64,000 nt of DNA from Triticum aestivum (Eukaryota; Streptophyta; Magnoliopsida; Poales; Poaceae), in the NCBI RefSeq assembly GCF_018294505.1, contig NC_057803.1:691623077-691687076 (forward strand), written 5' to 3'. Below the pieces are notes generated by a model, which was not told where the DNA came from, made no database searches, and was given only the letters and a program-made list of their open reading frames with translations. A program made the position numbers and the translations under genes. Positions 24,601 through 35,272 of this stretch are shown here, one piece after another (position 1 is the stretch's first letter; each line of letters starts with the position of its first letter).

Positions 24601-25432
24601 ACAAGTATGCCAGTCGACTGAAGAATGACAAGTTGGCCTTGAGCGATAAGGCTAGTGAGCTGGCGGGAAAGAAGAACGACTTAGAGGTNNNNNNNNNNNN
24701 NNNNNNNNNNNNNNNNNNNNNNNNNNNNNNNNNNNNNNNNNNNNNNNNNNNNNNNNNNNNNNNNNNNNNNNNNNNNNNNNNNNNNNNNNNNNNNNNNNNN
24801 NNNNNNNNNNNNNNNNNNNNNNNNNNNNNNNNNNNNNNNNNNNNNNNNNNNNNNNNNNNNNNNNNNNNNNNNNNNNNNNCTTATATCCGACTGGTAATCA
24901 CTGACTTATTGTAGGAATGTTAGCTTATCCTTGGGTCGTATCCACAGAATTCTGCCAAAACTTTGAAGAGGAGACTAGTCGATTGGAGACTGGCTTGGAT
25001 CCCATCAACTCTCTTGTGAAGGATGAAGCCTCCATGAACGTGCTCCGTCTCGAGTCTCGCGTTGCTGCTGTGGTCGACTATCTTGCGAGACTGAAGGTTA
25101 CAACATCGTGCATCGACACAGCACTCTGGCTAGGAGAAACACTTCAGAACGACCTCGAGTCTCTGATGACTCGACTGAACGAAGTTCCAAGTTGAGTGCA
25201 AGAATGGAAGAAGTCTTCTGCTAGGTGTGGTGCCGACGTTGCTCAGTCTCTGGTCCGTTTTCACTGCAAGGATGAGCGAGAGGACAAGCTGGCGTCTCTC
25301 AAGGTGGTCAATACTAAGAAGCATGACTTCCGATCTTTCGTGGAGACCTTCATTGTTGCTGCCACTCGGATTGCAGATGGAATCGACCTGGACGAGTTCG
25401 TTGCGCCTTCCAGTCCTCCGCAGGAGGAGTAA
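21623..25432 (+). pseudogene. Antisense spliced gene of the Tat element ('putative gypsy type transposon' protein)
   Basis: At least seven exons with clean GT/AG borders: 21623-22618, 22714-23078, 23166-23236, 23304-23674, 24256-24370, 24448-24686 and 24915-25432. One or more may be lost in the gap 24689-24879. Phases are compatible across the joins I could check. The product starts MVKEKTAALERAKKA. A globular N-terminal domain includes DLDDLANEGLIPHG, GFSLPPNLFFQGFLNFF and LHHFTPNSIAYLAAFV, typical of the plant 'putative gypsy type transposon' (Transposase_28) family. An acidic region (exon 2) and a long coiled-coil region (exons 5-7) follow. In-frame stops are at 22130, 22289, 22328, 22418, about 24543 and 25193. 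Its role is unknown; in related elements it is transcribed opposite to gag-pol. Confidence 0.75.
23745..24150 (+). repeat. Threefold repeat inside intron 4 of the antisense gene
   Basis: AGTGGGGGCA(C/T)(A/G)CTGAG followed by TGCACCCACTGGGTGTAGTC starts at 23788, 23931 and 24104 (spacing 143 and 173 bp). Each is followed by CCCCGAGAC and a degenerate TACTGGTAGTCG-like segment. A partial copy lies at 23747. Confidence 0.85.
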
Positions 25433-25689
25433 AAAACTTCTATGCTTGATGCCTTAAATTTGCCTCGGAATGCCGAGTGTTTTTTGTAACCAATAAACTT
25501 TAACAGGCTTGGTGCCTGAGCACTTCTAGATCCGTAGGACGCTACCTGAACTTGGTCTTGCCGTTGAATATGCTTGCATTTGCCTTCGAACGATCATTGT
25601 CCTTCGCTCGAAATATATACTAGTGTTTGTGATGCACTTTTGCGGGTAGGGACGAAGCACAAATTGCAATCGACTTGTACCTCGTCATG

Positions 25690-26745
25690 CTTAGGCGAGC
25701 ACTGGGCTGCAGCTAAGCCCCCGAGTGGGAGGTTTGCTCTCCACTCGGTAAGATTTTCAAAAACTTAGGCGAGCACTGGACTGCAGCTAAGCCTCCAAGT
25801 GTGAGGTTTGCTCTCCACTTGGTAGGATTTTCAAAAACTTAGGCGAGCACTGGGCTGCAGCTAAGCCCCTGAGTGGAAGGTTTGCTCTCCACTCGGTAGG
25901 ATTTTCAAAAACTTAGGCGAGCACTAGGCTGCAGCTAAGCCCCCGAGTGGGAGGTTTGCTATCCCATCGGTAGGATNNNNNNNNNNNNNNNNNNNNNNNN
26001 NNNNNNNNNNNNNNNNNNNNNNNNNNNNNNNNNNNNNNNNNNNNNNNNNNNNNNNNNNNNNNNNNNNNNNNNNNNNNNNNNNNNNNNNNNNNNNNNNNNN
26101 NNNNNNNNNNNNNNNNNNNNNNNNNNNNNNNNNNNNNNNNNNNNNNNNNNNNNNNNNNNNNNNNNNNNNNNNNNNNNNNNNNNNNNNNNTAGGATTTTCA
26201 AAAACTTAGGCGAGCACTGGGCTGCAGCTAAGCCCCCAAGTGAGAGGTTTGCTCTCCACTAGGTAGGATTTTCAAAAACTTAGGCGAGCACTAGGCTGCA
26301 GCTAAGCCCCCGAGTGGGAGGTTTGCTCTCCACTCGGTAGGATTTTCAAAAACTTAGGCGAGCACTGGGCTGCAGCTAAGCCCTCGAGTGAGAGGTTTGC
26401 TCTCCACTCGGTAGGATTTTTGTGGCGTACCTCTGAAGGAGAAGGTAGCAGTCGACCTGCGCTTCGTCCTCCTTGCGGAGCGCACGTTGTATTGCAGCTA
26501 AGCCCCCGAGTGAAAGGCTGGCTCACCACTCAGCAGGATTTTGTTTAAACTTAGGCGAGTACTTGGACTGTAGCTAAGCCTCCGAGTGGAAGGCTGGCTC
26601 ACCACTCGGTAGGATTTTGTTTAAACTTAGGCGAGTACTTGGAGTACAGCTAAGCCTCCGAGTGGAAGATTGGCTCACCACTCGGTAAGATTTTTTTTTA
26701 CAAACTTAGGCGAAACGGATTCACAGCTAAGCCACTCACTGGAGG
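25690..26745 (+). repeat. Minisatellite, 74-bp units then 76-79-bp units
   Basis: Unit starts (CTTAGGCGAG) are at 25690, 25764, 25838 and 25912, then after the gap 26205, 26279 and 26353, all 74 bp apart. A second subtype with GTTTAAACTTAGGCGAG starts at 26550, 26626 and 26705. Each unit contains GCAGCTAAGCC, GAGTGGGAGGTTTGC and CACTCGGTAGGATTTT. A 120-bp irregular linker (26425-26540) separates the subtypes. From 25912 to 26205 is 293 bp, close to four units, so the N run probably hides about three unit starts. Confidence 0.92.
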
Positions 26746-26856
26746 ACTGCTTTATGTGGACAAAAGTAACAACAATCACTGGGAAAATTATAAAGCTCTT
26801 GTCTTTGATAAATAAACTACAGAAGTACTTTTATTACAACTCATCCGAGTGAATAC

Positions 26857-27857
26857 TTAAGTATAAAAGGGGCAGAGTAGCTCCACGTTCCACGCTCGGG
26901 GCACGTCAATCTGGTGGTCGACATTGTAAAGGCGGTATGCCCCATTGTGGAGAACTTTGGTGACGATGAAGGGACCTTACCAAGTAGGAGCAAGCTTGTG
27001 TGGCTTCTGCTGATCCACTCGGAGAACCAAGTCTCCCTCTTGGAAGGCTCGACTCTTCACGTTTTTGGCATGGAATCGATGCAAGTCCTGCTGATAAATG
27101 GTCGATCGGATCAAGGCCATCTCTCTTTCTTCTTCTAGAAGGTCGACTGCGTCCTGTCGGGCTTGTTCTGCTTCAGCTTCAGTGTAGAGTTCGACCCGAG
27201 GTGCGTTGTGAAGCAGGTCGCTCGGCAGGACTGCTTCAGCTCCATAAACTAAGAAGAACGGAGTTCTCCCAGACGACCGATTAGGTGTGGTCCTTAATCC
27301 TCAAAGTACTGACGGAAGTTCGTCGACCCATGCGCCAGCTGCGTGCTTGAGATCGCGCATCAGTCGGGGTTTCAGTCCTTTGAGAATTAAACCATTTGCT
27401 CGTTCCGCCTGACCATTCGACTGGGGGTGAGCGATTGAAGCATAATCGACTCGTGTGCCCTGAGACGTGCAGAAGGCTCTAAATTCCTCTGAATCAAAGT
27501 TCGACCCATTATCAGTGATGATGCTATGGGAAACTCCGTATCTGAATACCAACTCCCTGATGAAGCTGACGGCAGTGCCGGCATCAAGATTCTTGATGGG
27601 TTTAGCCTCAATCCACTTAGTGAACTTGTCGACTACTACCAGCACATGGGTGAAACGCTTCTGCCTGTTCTTAGTGGTCCAACCATATCCAATCCCCATA
27701 CAGCGAACGGCCAGATGAGTGGGATGGTCTTCAAGGCTGAGGCGGGCTTGTGTGACATATTGGAGTAAAATTGACATCCTTCGCACTTGTCGAGTATCTC
27801 CTTTTCCATTTCATTTAGTCTCGTCCAGTAAAATCCCGGTGGGTATGCTTTAGCCAC
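26857..27857 (-). pseudogene. Tat-element integrase region
   Basis: Integrase inserts element DNA into the host genome. From right to left: the zinc-binding end CEGCQFYSN (27775-27800), then GLDMVGPL with the first catalytic Asp, IITDNGSNFDS with the second, and NGQAERANG with the catalytic Glu. The C-terminal part ends PRAWNVELLCPFYT at a TAA (26857-26859). Breaks are a frame change near 27660-27690, a stop at 27301-27303 and another frame change near 27870-27940 that separates it from RNase H. All three catalytic residues are present despite the breaks. Confidence 0.8.
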
Positions 27858-27943
27858 AATGGTCCGAGAAGACGCATGATGGCCACAGGTCCCCAGTGGA
27901 TATCGTCAAGGAATATCCGACCTTCTTCTGGCGTTATACATTT

Positions 27944-29947
27944 CTAACCGACTCCAGTCGCGCTCTCTTTGTACAACTGTCCCTTTATCACGGTAAAGGC
28001 TTTGGATCGGCGGACGATCTGTCGAGCCTCTTCTTCATCCTCTGGGAGCTCTTTCCTTAAGATATACGCGATGTACGGCACTGTCCAGTCGGGAGTGATG
28101 ACCAATGGTTCCATGATCAGGCCGACCACTGCTGGAACTTCTACTTCAGTTGGATCTGTGACACTTTTTGGCTGCGGAGCTTCTTCGGTAAAAGGATCTT
28201 CCTGAACTGATGGAGTATGGATATGTTCCAAGAACACATCACTGGGAATGGCTTCTCTCTTGGAACCTATCTTCGCCAAATCATCAGTTGCTTGATTCTT
28301 CAGTCGGGGTATATGATGGAGCTCTAACCCTTCAAATTTCTTCTCCAGCTTCCTTACCGCATTGCAGTAACCAATCATGGCTGGGCTTCTAACGTCCCAC
28401 TCCTTCATCACCTGATTGACCACCAAATCTGAATCGGCATAAACCATAAGGCGACGGACTCCGAGTGAAATGGCCATGCGCAAACCATACAAAAGTGCTT
28501 CGTATTCTGCTTCATTGTTGGAGGAATCAAAGTGGATCTGGAGCACATATCTGAGCTTATCTCCTCGGGGGGATACCAATACTACCCCAGCACCGGAACC
28601 ATTCAACATCTTAGAACCGTTAAAGAACATGGTCCAGTGCTCCGAGTGAACTTGAGTCGGTAGTTGTTGTTCAATCCACTCGGCGATGAAATCTGCTACT
28701 GCTTGGGACTTAATGGCTTTCTTTGCCTCAAACTTGATATCAAGGGGGAGTTCAATCGCCCACTTTGCCACTCGACCAGTTGCATCTCTGTTGTGCAAAA
28801 TCTCTGATAATGGGGCGTCGCTGACGACTGTAATGGAATGATCAGAGAAATAGTGAGCAACCTTCTTTGTGGTCATGTAAATCCCATATAAAAGCTTCTG
28901 ATAATGAGGGTATCTTCGCTTCGATGGGTTCAATACTTCGGAAAGATAATATACTGGGCGCTGCACTTTGAAGGCTTTCCCTTCTTCTTCCCGCTCGACC
29001 GTAAGTACTATACTAACGACTTGTCCTGTGGCTGCAATGTAAAGCAACAGGGGCTCTTTGCTGACTGGGGCAGTAAGCACCAGCTGGGTGGAGAGTAGAG
29101 CTTTAAGTTCTGCAAACGCTGCATCAGCTTCTGGAGTCCACTCGAACTTGTCTGACTTCTTCATCAGTTGGTAAAGAGGCAATGCCTTTTCAGCGAGGCG
29201 AGAGATGAATCGACTTAACGCGGCCAAGCATCCAGTAAGTTTTTGTACATCGTGCACACGCACTGGGCATTTCATTCGGAGTATAGTACCAACTTTTTCC
29301 GGGTTGGCGTCGATTCCTCGTTCGGAAACGAGAAAACCGAGTAACTTTCTGTCGGGAACTCCGAATGTGCACTTTGATGGATTAAGCTTGATATCATACC
29401 TCCTGAGATTGGCAAATGTTTCAGCGAGGTCAGTCAACAGGTCGGAACCCTTCCGTGATTTGACCACAATATCATCCATGTATGCTTCCACGTTTCGACT
29501 GATTTGAGTGAGCAAACACTTCTAAATCATCCTCATGAACGTGGCTCCTGCATTCTTGAGGCCGAATGGCATGGTGACATAGGAGAAGCATCCGAATGGG
29601 GTGATAAAAGTTGTTTTGATCTCGTCGGGTCCATACAGAAGGATCTGATGATAACCGGAATAGGTGTCTAAAAAAGACAGGCGCTCACATCCCGTAGTCG
29701 AGTCGACTATTTGGTCGATGCGGGGGAGAGGAAAATGATCTTTCGGGCAGGCCCGATTGATATGTTTGAAATCAATGCACATGCGAAGTGACTTGTCCTT
29801 CTTGGGGACCATGACCACATTGGCGAGCCACTCAGAGTGGTAAATCTCTCGGATAAACTCTGCTGCTAAGAGCCGGGCTACCTCCTCGCCAATGGCTTTT
29901 CTCTTCTGGATGGCAGACCGTCGAAGATGTTCCTTGACAGGTTTCAC
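27944..29947 (-). pseudogene. Tat-element reverse transcriptase and two RNase H domains
   Basis: 29947-29522 holds the first half of reverse transcriptase (MCIDFKHINRACPKDHFPLP, LSFLDTYSGYHQI, TMPFGLKNAGATF). 29515-27944 in the same frame starts just before the catalytic YMDDIVV and continues through thumb and RNase H (DHSITVVSDAPLSEILHNR connection region). The only break between them is a stop at 29522-29524. A second, archaeal-type RNase H follows near 28640-28250 (NNEAEYEALLYGL, VYADSDLVVNQV). Its first motif reads FFNGS where an Asp is expected (F-x-D-G), so a catalytic residue may be lost. The ORF ends at a stop at 27944-27946. Confidence 0.88.
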
Positions 29948-30064
29948 CTTTGAGTCGACTCATAGGCGATGCTCAGCCAGCCCCCTCGGAACACCCGGCA
30001 TGTCAGCAGGCTTCCATGCGAAGATGTCCCAGTTCTCACGGAGGAACTGGATGAGCGCTTCTTC

Positions 30065-30790
30065 CTATTTGTAGTCGAGTGTTGTTGAGATATGAGTCGG
30101 AGCAGCATTGGGGTCGGTCGGGTGGATGTGAATCGGCTTTGTCTCACCAGACGACTGAAACCCTGATTCAGTAGCAGACTTCTTGGCTTGCAACAAATCA
30201 CTCGGATCTGCGGTTTTCTGGTATTCCTGCAGCTCTACCACTGCCATCTGAGCATCGACGATCTTTGAGCCCTTCTGAAAGCACTCTTCTGCCTTTTGCC
30301 GATTACCAGTGATGGTGATCACCCCTTTGGGACCAGGCATCTTCAATTTGAGGTACACGTAACATGGTCGAGCCATGAATCGTGCATAAGCTGGCCTGCC
30401 TAAAATGGCGTGATAAGCACTTTGGAAATCCACAACTTCAAATGTTAACTTTTCTTTGCGGAAATGCTTTGAATCGTCGAAAACCACATCAAGAGCAATT
30501 TGGCCGAGTGATTCAGCCTTTTTCCCAGGAATGACTCCATGGAAACTCCTGTTGCTGGAACTGAGTCTGGACATCGGAATGCCCATTCCCTTCAGCGTCT
30601 CCGCATACAATATGTTCAGTCCGCTGCCACCGTCCATTAGAACCTTAGTCAGTCGAGTGCCTTCGACGACTAGGTCGACCACCAAAGCTTGCCTCCCAGG
30701 GGTGGCTATGTGTGTCGGATGATCAGACTGATCGAATGTGATGGCGGTCTGAGACCACTTCAGATAACTGGGTGTTGTCGGAGCAACCAT
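30065..30790 (-). pseudogene. Tat-element aspartic protease region
   Basis: The frame contains KVLMDGGSGLNILYAETL, in which D-G-G-S takes the place of the usual D-(S/T)-G active site, as in many Tat/Athila proteases. It is followed by HAILGRPAY, matching the I-L-G-R-P motif at the end of plant retroviral-type proteases. It is bounded by stops at 30812 and 30065 in the same frame as reverse transcriptase, so this was one polyprotein. Confidence 0.8.
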
Positions 30791-30811
30791 ATTCTCTTCC
30801 CGGTTGATAAC

Positions 30812-32883
30812 TTACAATCGACTTTTGCTCTCAACATCAGCAAAAATCATCAGGGTGGAATTGACATGGGGGTATCCTTCATCACTGTCCTCTTTGTCCT
30901 CAATCTTGTCCGACTCCTTTTCTTTATCATTGGGTTGTTTCCCTTGAAACTGCTGGATTAAGTGTCGGCACTGGCGAGTGGTATGTTTCGGGTAAATGAA
31001 GTTACCCTCTCCATCTTTCTTCGTGTGGATGTGGCATGGCAAATCCATCATGTTGTTTCCTACCTTATCCTTCACCTTATTGGGGTTCCAAGATCCTTTG
31101 GGCTTCCCTTTAAACTTGCCCTGAGTCACGGCCAAGGCTTCTCCAGGAGCAGCTGGCTCGGCTTTCCGCTTCTGCTTCCGACTGGCGTTCCCTTTTTCTG
31201 ACTGGATCGGCTTGTACTTGCCACTCCGGAGTCGATCCTCTTCTTCGCCATTGGCATATTTGGTGGCAATTTACCTCATTCAACTCAGAGTCATGTCTCC
31301 GGTCCGACCAAACTTCAAACTTAACTCTCTGTTCTTAACACCTTCCTTGAAGGCACAGACTGCTTGGTGATCAGATACGTTCTCCACCGTATGATGCAAT
31401 GTGATCCACCTCTGGATGTAATCTCTCAGGGTTTCATTCGACTTTTGTACGCAAACTTGCAGCTCTGTCAGACCTGTAGGCCGTTTGCACGTTCCTTCAA
31501 ATGTCCTGACAAACACTCGGGCAAGATCTTCCCAAGTGTAAATGCTGCTCGGAGCCAACTGATTTAGCCAGGCTCTGGCCGAGCCCTCCAACATAAGCGG
31601 TAAGTGTTTCATGGCCACCTCATCATTACCACCGCCAATCTGAACAGCCACTCGGTAGTCCTCAAGCCAAGTATCGGTCTTGGACTCACCAGTGAACTTA
31701 CTCACCCAGTCGCCAACCTGAAGTGGGAAGGGATCACCGCGGCTCTGATGGCTCTGCTAAAACACTCTGGTCCTGAGACATGAACTCGGCTGCTGGTGGG
31801 CGCATCTCTGTCATGGCCTTCTCGGTGAGCTCGGTTCCGGTCGACCAGACCTTGCACGATAATGGACCTCGCGTCAAAGCCTGGTTCTCTGGGGGTCGAC
31901 TGGAACCCTTCGCCCAACACTATGTTGGCGTCTGTCATCTTGCTGCCGAGGGGCGTAAGACCCACCCCTTGGGGAGGAGTGGGCACTCGACGCCGATCAT
32001 CGCGATCGAATCGGTCATCATACTGATCACGTCGACCCCCGCGTCCCTCACGCCACAGAGGCGATCTTGGGCTATGGGCCGACTGGACTATATTCGCAGC
32101 AATTGATCGACTGTGAATCCTATTACGCGACTACGATACAGCTGAACTTTGATCTCTTGCTGCCCGGAGCAAATCTCTGATCTGTATCAAGCCTCTGCCA
32201 GCCTCTGACTGAGAGGGCTGAATCGACTCCGCTATACGGGCTGCAGCTGCCAGATTTTGAATTGGGGTTCGATATACCTGAGTCGGTGGCGGAAATAGTT
32301 GATGTCGACTGGAGTCTGGAACTCGTTGCCGCGCACGCTCATCGAGTGCTCGCTGGAGGTTCTCCAGTCGAGTGCGCTCAGCCAAGTTGGCTAAACGCGC
32401 GTCCTCCAAGGCGCGAGCCTCGGGGGTTTCTCCTACGATAGGAGTATGCAGAGCATCCATGTTCCGGCGGCGAAGATCTTCTCTTTGCAACGAAGTGAGT
32501 GGCTCGGGTTGATACTCTACGGAGCCAGTCGACAGATCGAGCAGGCCGTAGAGAGATTCGTCGGGCTCAATCGCCGCGACTTGGGTGGTGGCCGATTGGC
32601 GAGCCACTGCGTGTCTCAGCCACCGCTGAAGCCTCGACCGACCAGAGCGCTTGCGCTGGCGGGAGACAGGGAGGCAGGAAGACGCAGGGGTCGACCGATA
32701 CGGGGCCGACGGTTGCCGCAGCAGGACGCCGCAGACACATGCGCGAAAGTGTGTCGCCCCACGGACTGGGAGCGCGTCGATGTCGAGTGGAGCCTCCTGG
32801 AGCCAATCGGAGTCGTCGGCGATAAACGTGAGCGCGCCAAGACGGATCTCGCGGCCCTCCACTAAAACTCCGCCAGAAACCAT
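30812..32883 (-). pseudogene. Tat-element gag
   Basis: The start is ATG at 32881-32883, about 75 bp inside the 5' LTR. 32883-32131 is an N-terminal, Arg-rich part with a probable coiled coil (EDARLANLAERTRLENLQRAL). 31705-31280 contains the retrotransposon gag core (TWLEDYRVAV, GSARAWLNQL, ETLRDYIQRW). 31135-30812 has a single H-rich CCHC-like remnant (HTTRQCRHL) and an acidic tail. Breaks are a stop at 32131-32133, a 1-bp loss in a G run near 31703 that changes frame, and stops at 31280, about 31270 and 30812. Confidence 0.82.
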
Positions 32884-32955
32884 GGTGAAGGCGATCGGAA
32901 CAATTGCAACTTTTCCAATAAGTCGTTAAGACACCGCCCTGCGGTGGGCGCCAAC

Positions 32956-33481
32956 TGTCGTGGTTCTAAGCCTGACAGTAGAATAGGGGGTAGGTATGGA
33001 GAGGCAAGATCCTAGCTATGGAGTAGTTGTATACGCAAGGGAGTTACGAGTTCAGGCCCTTCTTGGAGGAAGTAACAGCCCTACGTCTCGGAGCCCGGAG
33101 GTGGTCGACTGAATTATATGCGTATGAGTTACAGACGTGTGAACCCCTCTCCCTGTGGAGGAGGGTGGCTTATATATAGTGCGTCAGGACCCCAGCCAGC
33201 CCACGTAACGGAGGGTTCAATGTACATAAAGGCCTGGCGTTACTGGTAACGCCTTACATAAAGTGCTATCATGGCCATAAAGACTACTTAATAATAGACC
33301 GTTTGGGTGCAGAGTGATCATAGGATTCCTGGTGGTCGAGTGAGTCTTCATGGTTGAGTGTCTTCGAGTCCGTCGAGTGGAATCCTCCAGGTCGACTGAA
33401 AGGCAGTTTCTTCTAGAGATGTCCTTGGGGAGGGTACTTTGGACAGGTCCATGACCCTACCCTAGGTACATGGCTTCATCA
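32956..33481 (-). repeat. 5' LTR of the Tat element (right copy)
   Basis: 526 bp. Compared by eye with the left copy I count about 23 substitutions and one 1-bp indel (roughly 4.4%). The primer-binding-type sequence TTGGCGCCCACCGCAGG lies just inside it on the minus strand (plus 32938-32955). Confidence 0.9.
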
Positions 33482-33486
33482 TCAGG

Positions 33487-34058
33487 TGCGTGCGGGACGT
33501 GCTGGATGCACTGGTGCGGTCGGGCTAGTCGGGTGCGCGCGGGACATGCGGGGCGCAGAGGCAGCGTGGCCGTGTGATGCGGCAAATGCGACGAAGGCTG
33601 GAGCGTGGGGCTCTACGTGCATGTTGAGTTGGCCTAGTCCTTTGTCCATTAAGAGGAAGATGAGGAAGGGCCGGGCTTAGGCATGCATGTAGTTGGGATT
33701 GGTCACATGTGCTGGCCGAGTCATATGGATGGATAGAGTTTAGGCCGTGATTAGCGCACGTAGTTAGTAGTGGAGCAAGTAATGTGAGAGCCAGCAGGTA
33801 GTGGCGCCCGAGTTGTGTGCGAGTACATGCATGGCCGTGAGTGCCTGATCCTTGTCTATATGTAAGCTACTTTGAGTCAATGAAAGAAGGCCGAGAGGGC
33901 TGGAAGAAACAACGTAGCCACCGTGTGATCACCAACGGAACCTCTTGGCAAAGCTTGTGTGTTCTTCCTTGGTGCACGTGAGCGTGGGTGTGTGGAGTTT
34001 CTTCTTGTGTGAGGCAATAGGTAGAAGAAGCGTGGTGCCGCGAGAGGCGGCGCCAACA
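33487..34058 (+). repeat. Right part of the Copia-type 5' LTR
   Basis: It continues the LTR that starts at 20494. It has no ORF of note. It ends GGCGGCGCCAACA at 34058. Confidence 0.7.
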
Positions 34059-34060
34059 AT

Positions 34061-34073
34061 TGGTATCATGAGC
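34061..34073 (+). other. Primer-binding site of the Copia-type element
   Basis: TGGTATCATGAGC follows the LTR end by two bases. It resembles the tRNA-iMet-complementary site TGGTATCAGAGC. Confidence 0.65.
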
Positions 34074-34508
34074 TTGGTTTTCTTGGGCGTGGATCGCCGT
34101 GCCGGAGGCGTGGCGGCGATGGCCGTGTTCGTCGGCGGATGCACGAAGCTCCGGGCCGTGTGTCGTCCTATGAAGGTGTGCGGCGCTGCGATTGTCATGG
34201 TGGACGCGGAGGTGGTGCATGGTGAGTCCGCGACGAGCACAACGGGCATGGAGGTCGCGGTGGAGCGGTTGCGGTGCGCGGCGAGCGCATGGCAGCGACG
34301 ACGCACAGCGAGTCCGGATGCGGTGGTGGCACACGGCTTTGACATCGAGCGACGCGGCAACCATGTAGCCACCGTGTGATCACCACACCAAGGGAACCTT
34401 TTGGCAAAGCTTGTGTGTTCTTCCTTGGTGCATGTGTGTGTGTGAAGTTTCTCCTTGTGCGAGGCAATAGGTAGAAGAAGCGCGGCGCCGCGAGAGGCGG
34501 CGCCAACA

Positions 34509-34620
34509 GGTTCAATGCCTCAATCCTCTTCTCGACCTGGAACAGCTCACCGTTCTGCCATCATGTTAATGAGGCTGAGGTGTTTGCTTCTGCGTTCGGG
34601 CCCTTTAAGAAACAGTAAGA
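34509..34620 (+). pseudogene. LINE-type RNase H fragment, 3' part after the nested insertions
   Basis: Just right of the Copia-type element, one frame gives VNEAEVFASAFGPFKK, matching the EAE..A...G(L/P) segment that should follow the part ending at 20493. The duplicated 5 bp GGCTC/GGTTC mark the join. The frame ends soon after 34620. Confidence 0.5.
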
Positions 34621-34898
34621 TTGAGCGACCTACGCGCCTCCAGAGCGATTTGAGTTTACCGGCCGGCTGATCACGTTGACCAACGTTCCAGATTTCCTGA
34701 TCTTCCGTCCCCAGCAAACCCCCGTTCAGCCCATTGGGCCGCTACTCCTCAGGTTGACCTAGACGTTATCTCCTTAACTGGACCAGTCAAAATTTACAAC
34801 CGAGCCGCGAAGGAAACTCTCAGCCAGTTCTCTGCGTTCGCTATATCTCCATCCCCATGATGCGTCTCCTCGTCTGCTCAGCGGCGGCGCGGGCGGCC
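34621..34898. other. Host sequence left of the chromovirus, possible captured 5' gene end
   Basis: After the RNase H remnant the sequence becomes promoter-like (CCATTGGG near 34730, CTATATCTCC near 34840). It continues across the chromovirus at 40829. No complete ORF. It may be cargo of the Helitron that ends at 41470. Confidence 0.35.
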
Positions 34899-35256
34899 TG
34901 TCAGGCATCGACAAGTTCAGTTAACTGTAGAGGTTCAGAAAAACATTTCGCTGCAACCAACGATCAGGATCGCTCCTCACCAGCGCTTCGTCGCTAACCG
35001 TTGATCGCTGTTACCGTTAGAAGTCTGTTACTGTTACTTTTCACATTCTTGCCGGGTAAATGGGGTCCCTATAAATACAGCCGGGGTGTGGCTGTCATTG
35101 GCATCGATCTCTTTTCCAGAATATTGCCGCAATGGCTTATCATACTCTCTTATAGTTCATACTTTTTCAATACAAAAGGGGATCTGAGAGAGACTCTATA
35201 CAAAATCCGACCATATACTCCTGATATTTCGCATAGATCGTAGTTAGGTCTTGACA
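34899..35256 (+). repeat. 5' LTR of the chromovirus
   Basis: 358 bp with TATAAATA at 35070-35077 in CCCTATAAATACAGCC, the probable core promoter of the element. Confidence 0.92.
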
Positions 35257-35259
35257 AAG

Positions 35260-35272
35260 TGGTATTCAGAGC
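35260..35272 (+). other. Primer-binding site of the chromovirus
   Basis: TGGTATTCAGAGC, three bases after the LTR; it matches TGGTATCAGAGC with one extra T. Confidence 0.7.

Larger units (their letters stand above)
20547..33481 (-). mobile_element. Complete-ended Tat-lineage Gypsy retrotransposon, minus orientation
   Basis: 12,935 bp, bounded by near-identical LTRs and the 5-bp duplication TCAGG (20542-20546 and 33482-33486). gag-pol runs on the minus strand (32883 to 26857). Between the pol end and the 3' LTR is a plus-strand, spliced, antisense gene (21623-25432), with a 74-bp minisatellite between them. A second, archaeal-type RNase H follows the first. Dual RNase H plus an antisense extra gene are described for Tat-lineage elements such as Grande. 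Multiple stops and frameshifts make it inactive. It is inserted 53 bp inside the 5' LTR of the Copia-type element. Confidence 0.88.
20494..34508 (+). mobile_element. Copia-type LTR element, deleted inside, host of the Tat element
   Basis: The termini are TGTTGG and CCAACA, perfect inverted ends. The 5' LTR is 20494-34058 once the nested element is removed (about 625 bp). It is followed by TGGTATCATGAGC at 34061-34073, one base off the plant initiator-Met primer-binding site. Only about 300 bp of interior remains (34074-34363). The 3' LTR is represented by its last 145 bp (34364-34508), beginning TAGCCACCGTGTGATCACC. Flanking 5-mers are GGCTC (20489-20493) and GGTTC (34509-34513), one mismatch. 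No protein-coding motif remains. Confidence 0.75.

Noticed and set aside
27000..27284. Plus-strand ORFs opposite Tat integrase
   Set aside because: The minus frame gives the integrase C-terminus; the plus frames are shadows.
32446..32865. Plus-strand ORFs opposite Tat gag
   Set aside because: Shadow frames of the Arg-rich gag region; no domain and no splice pattern.
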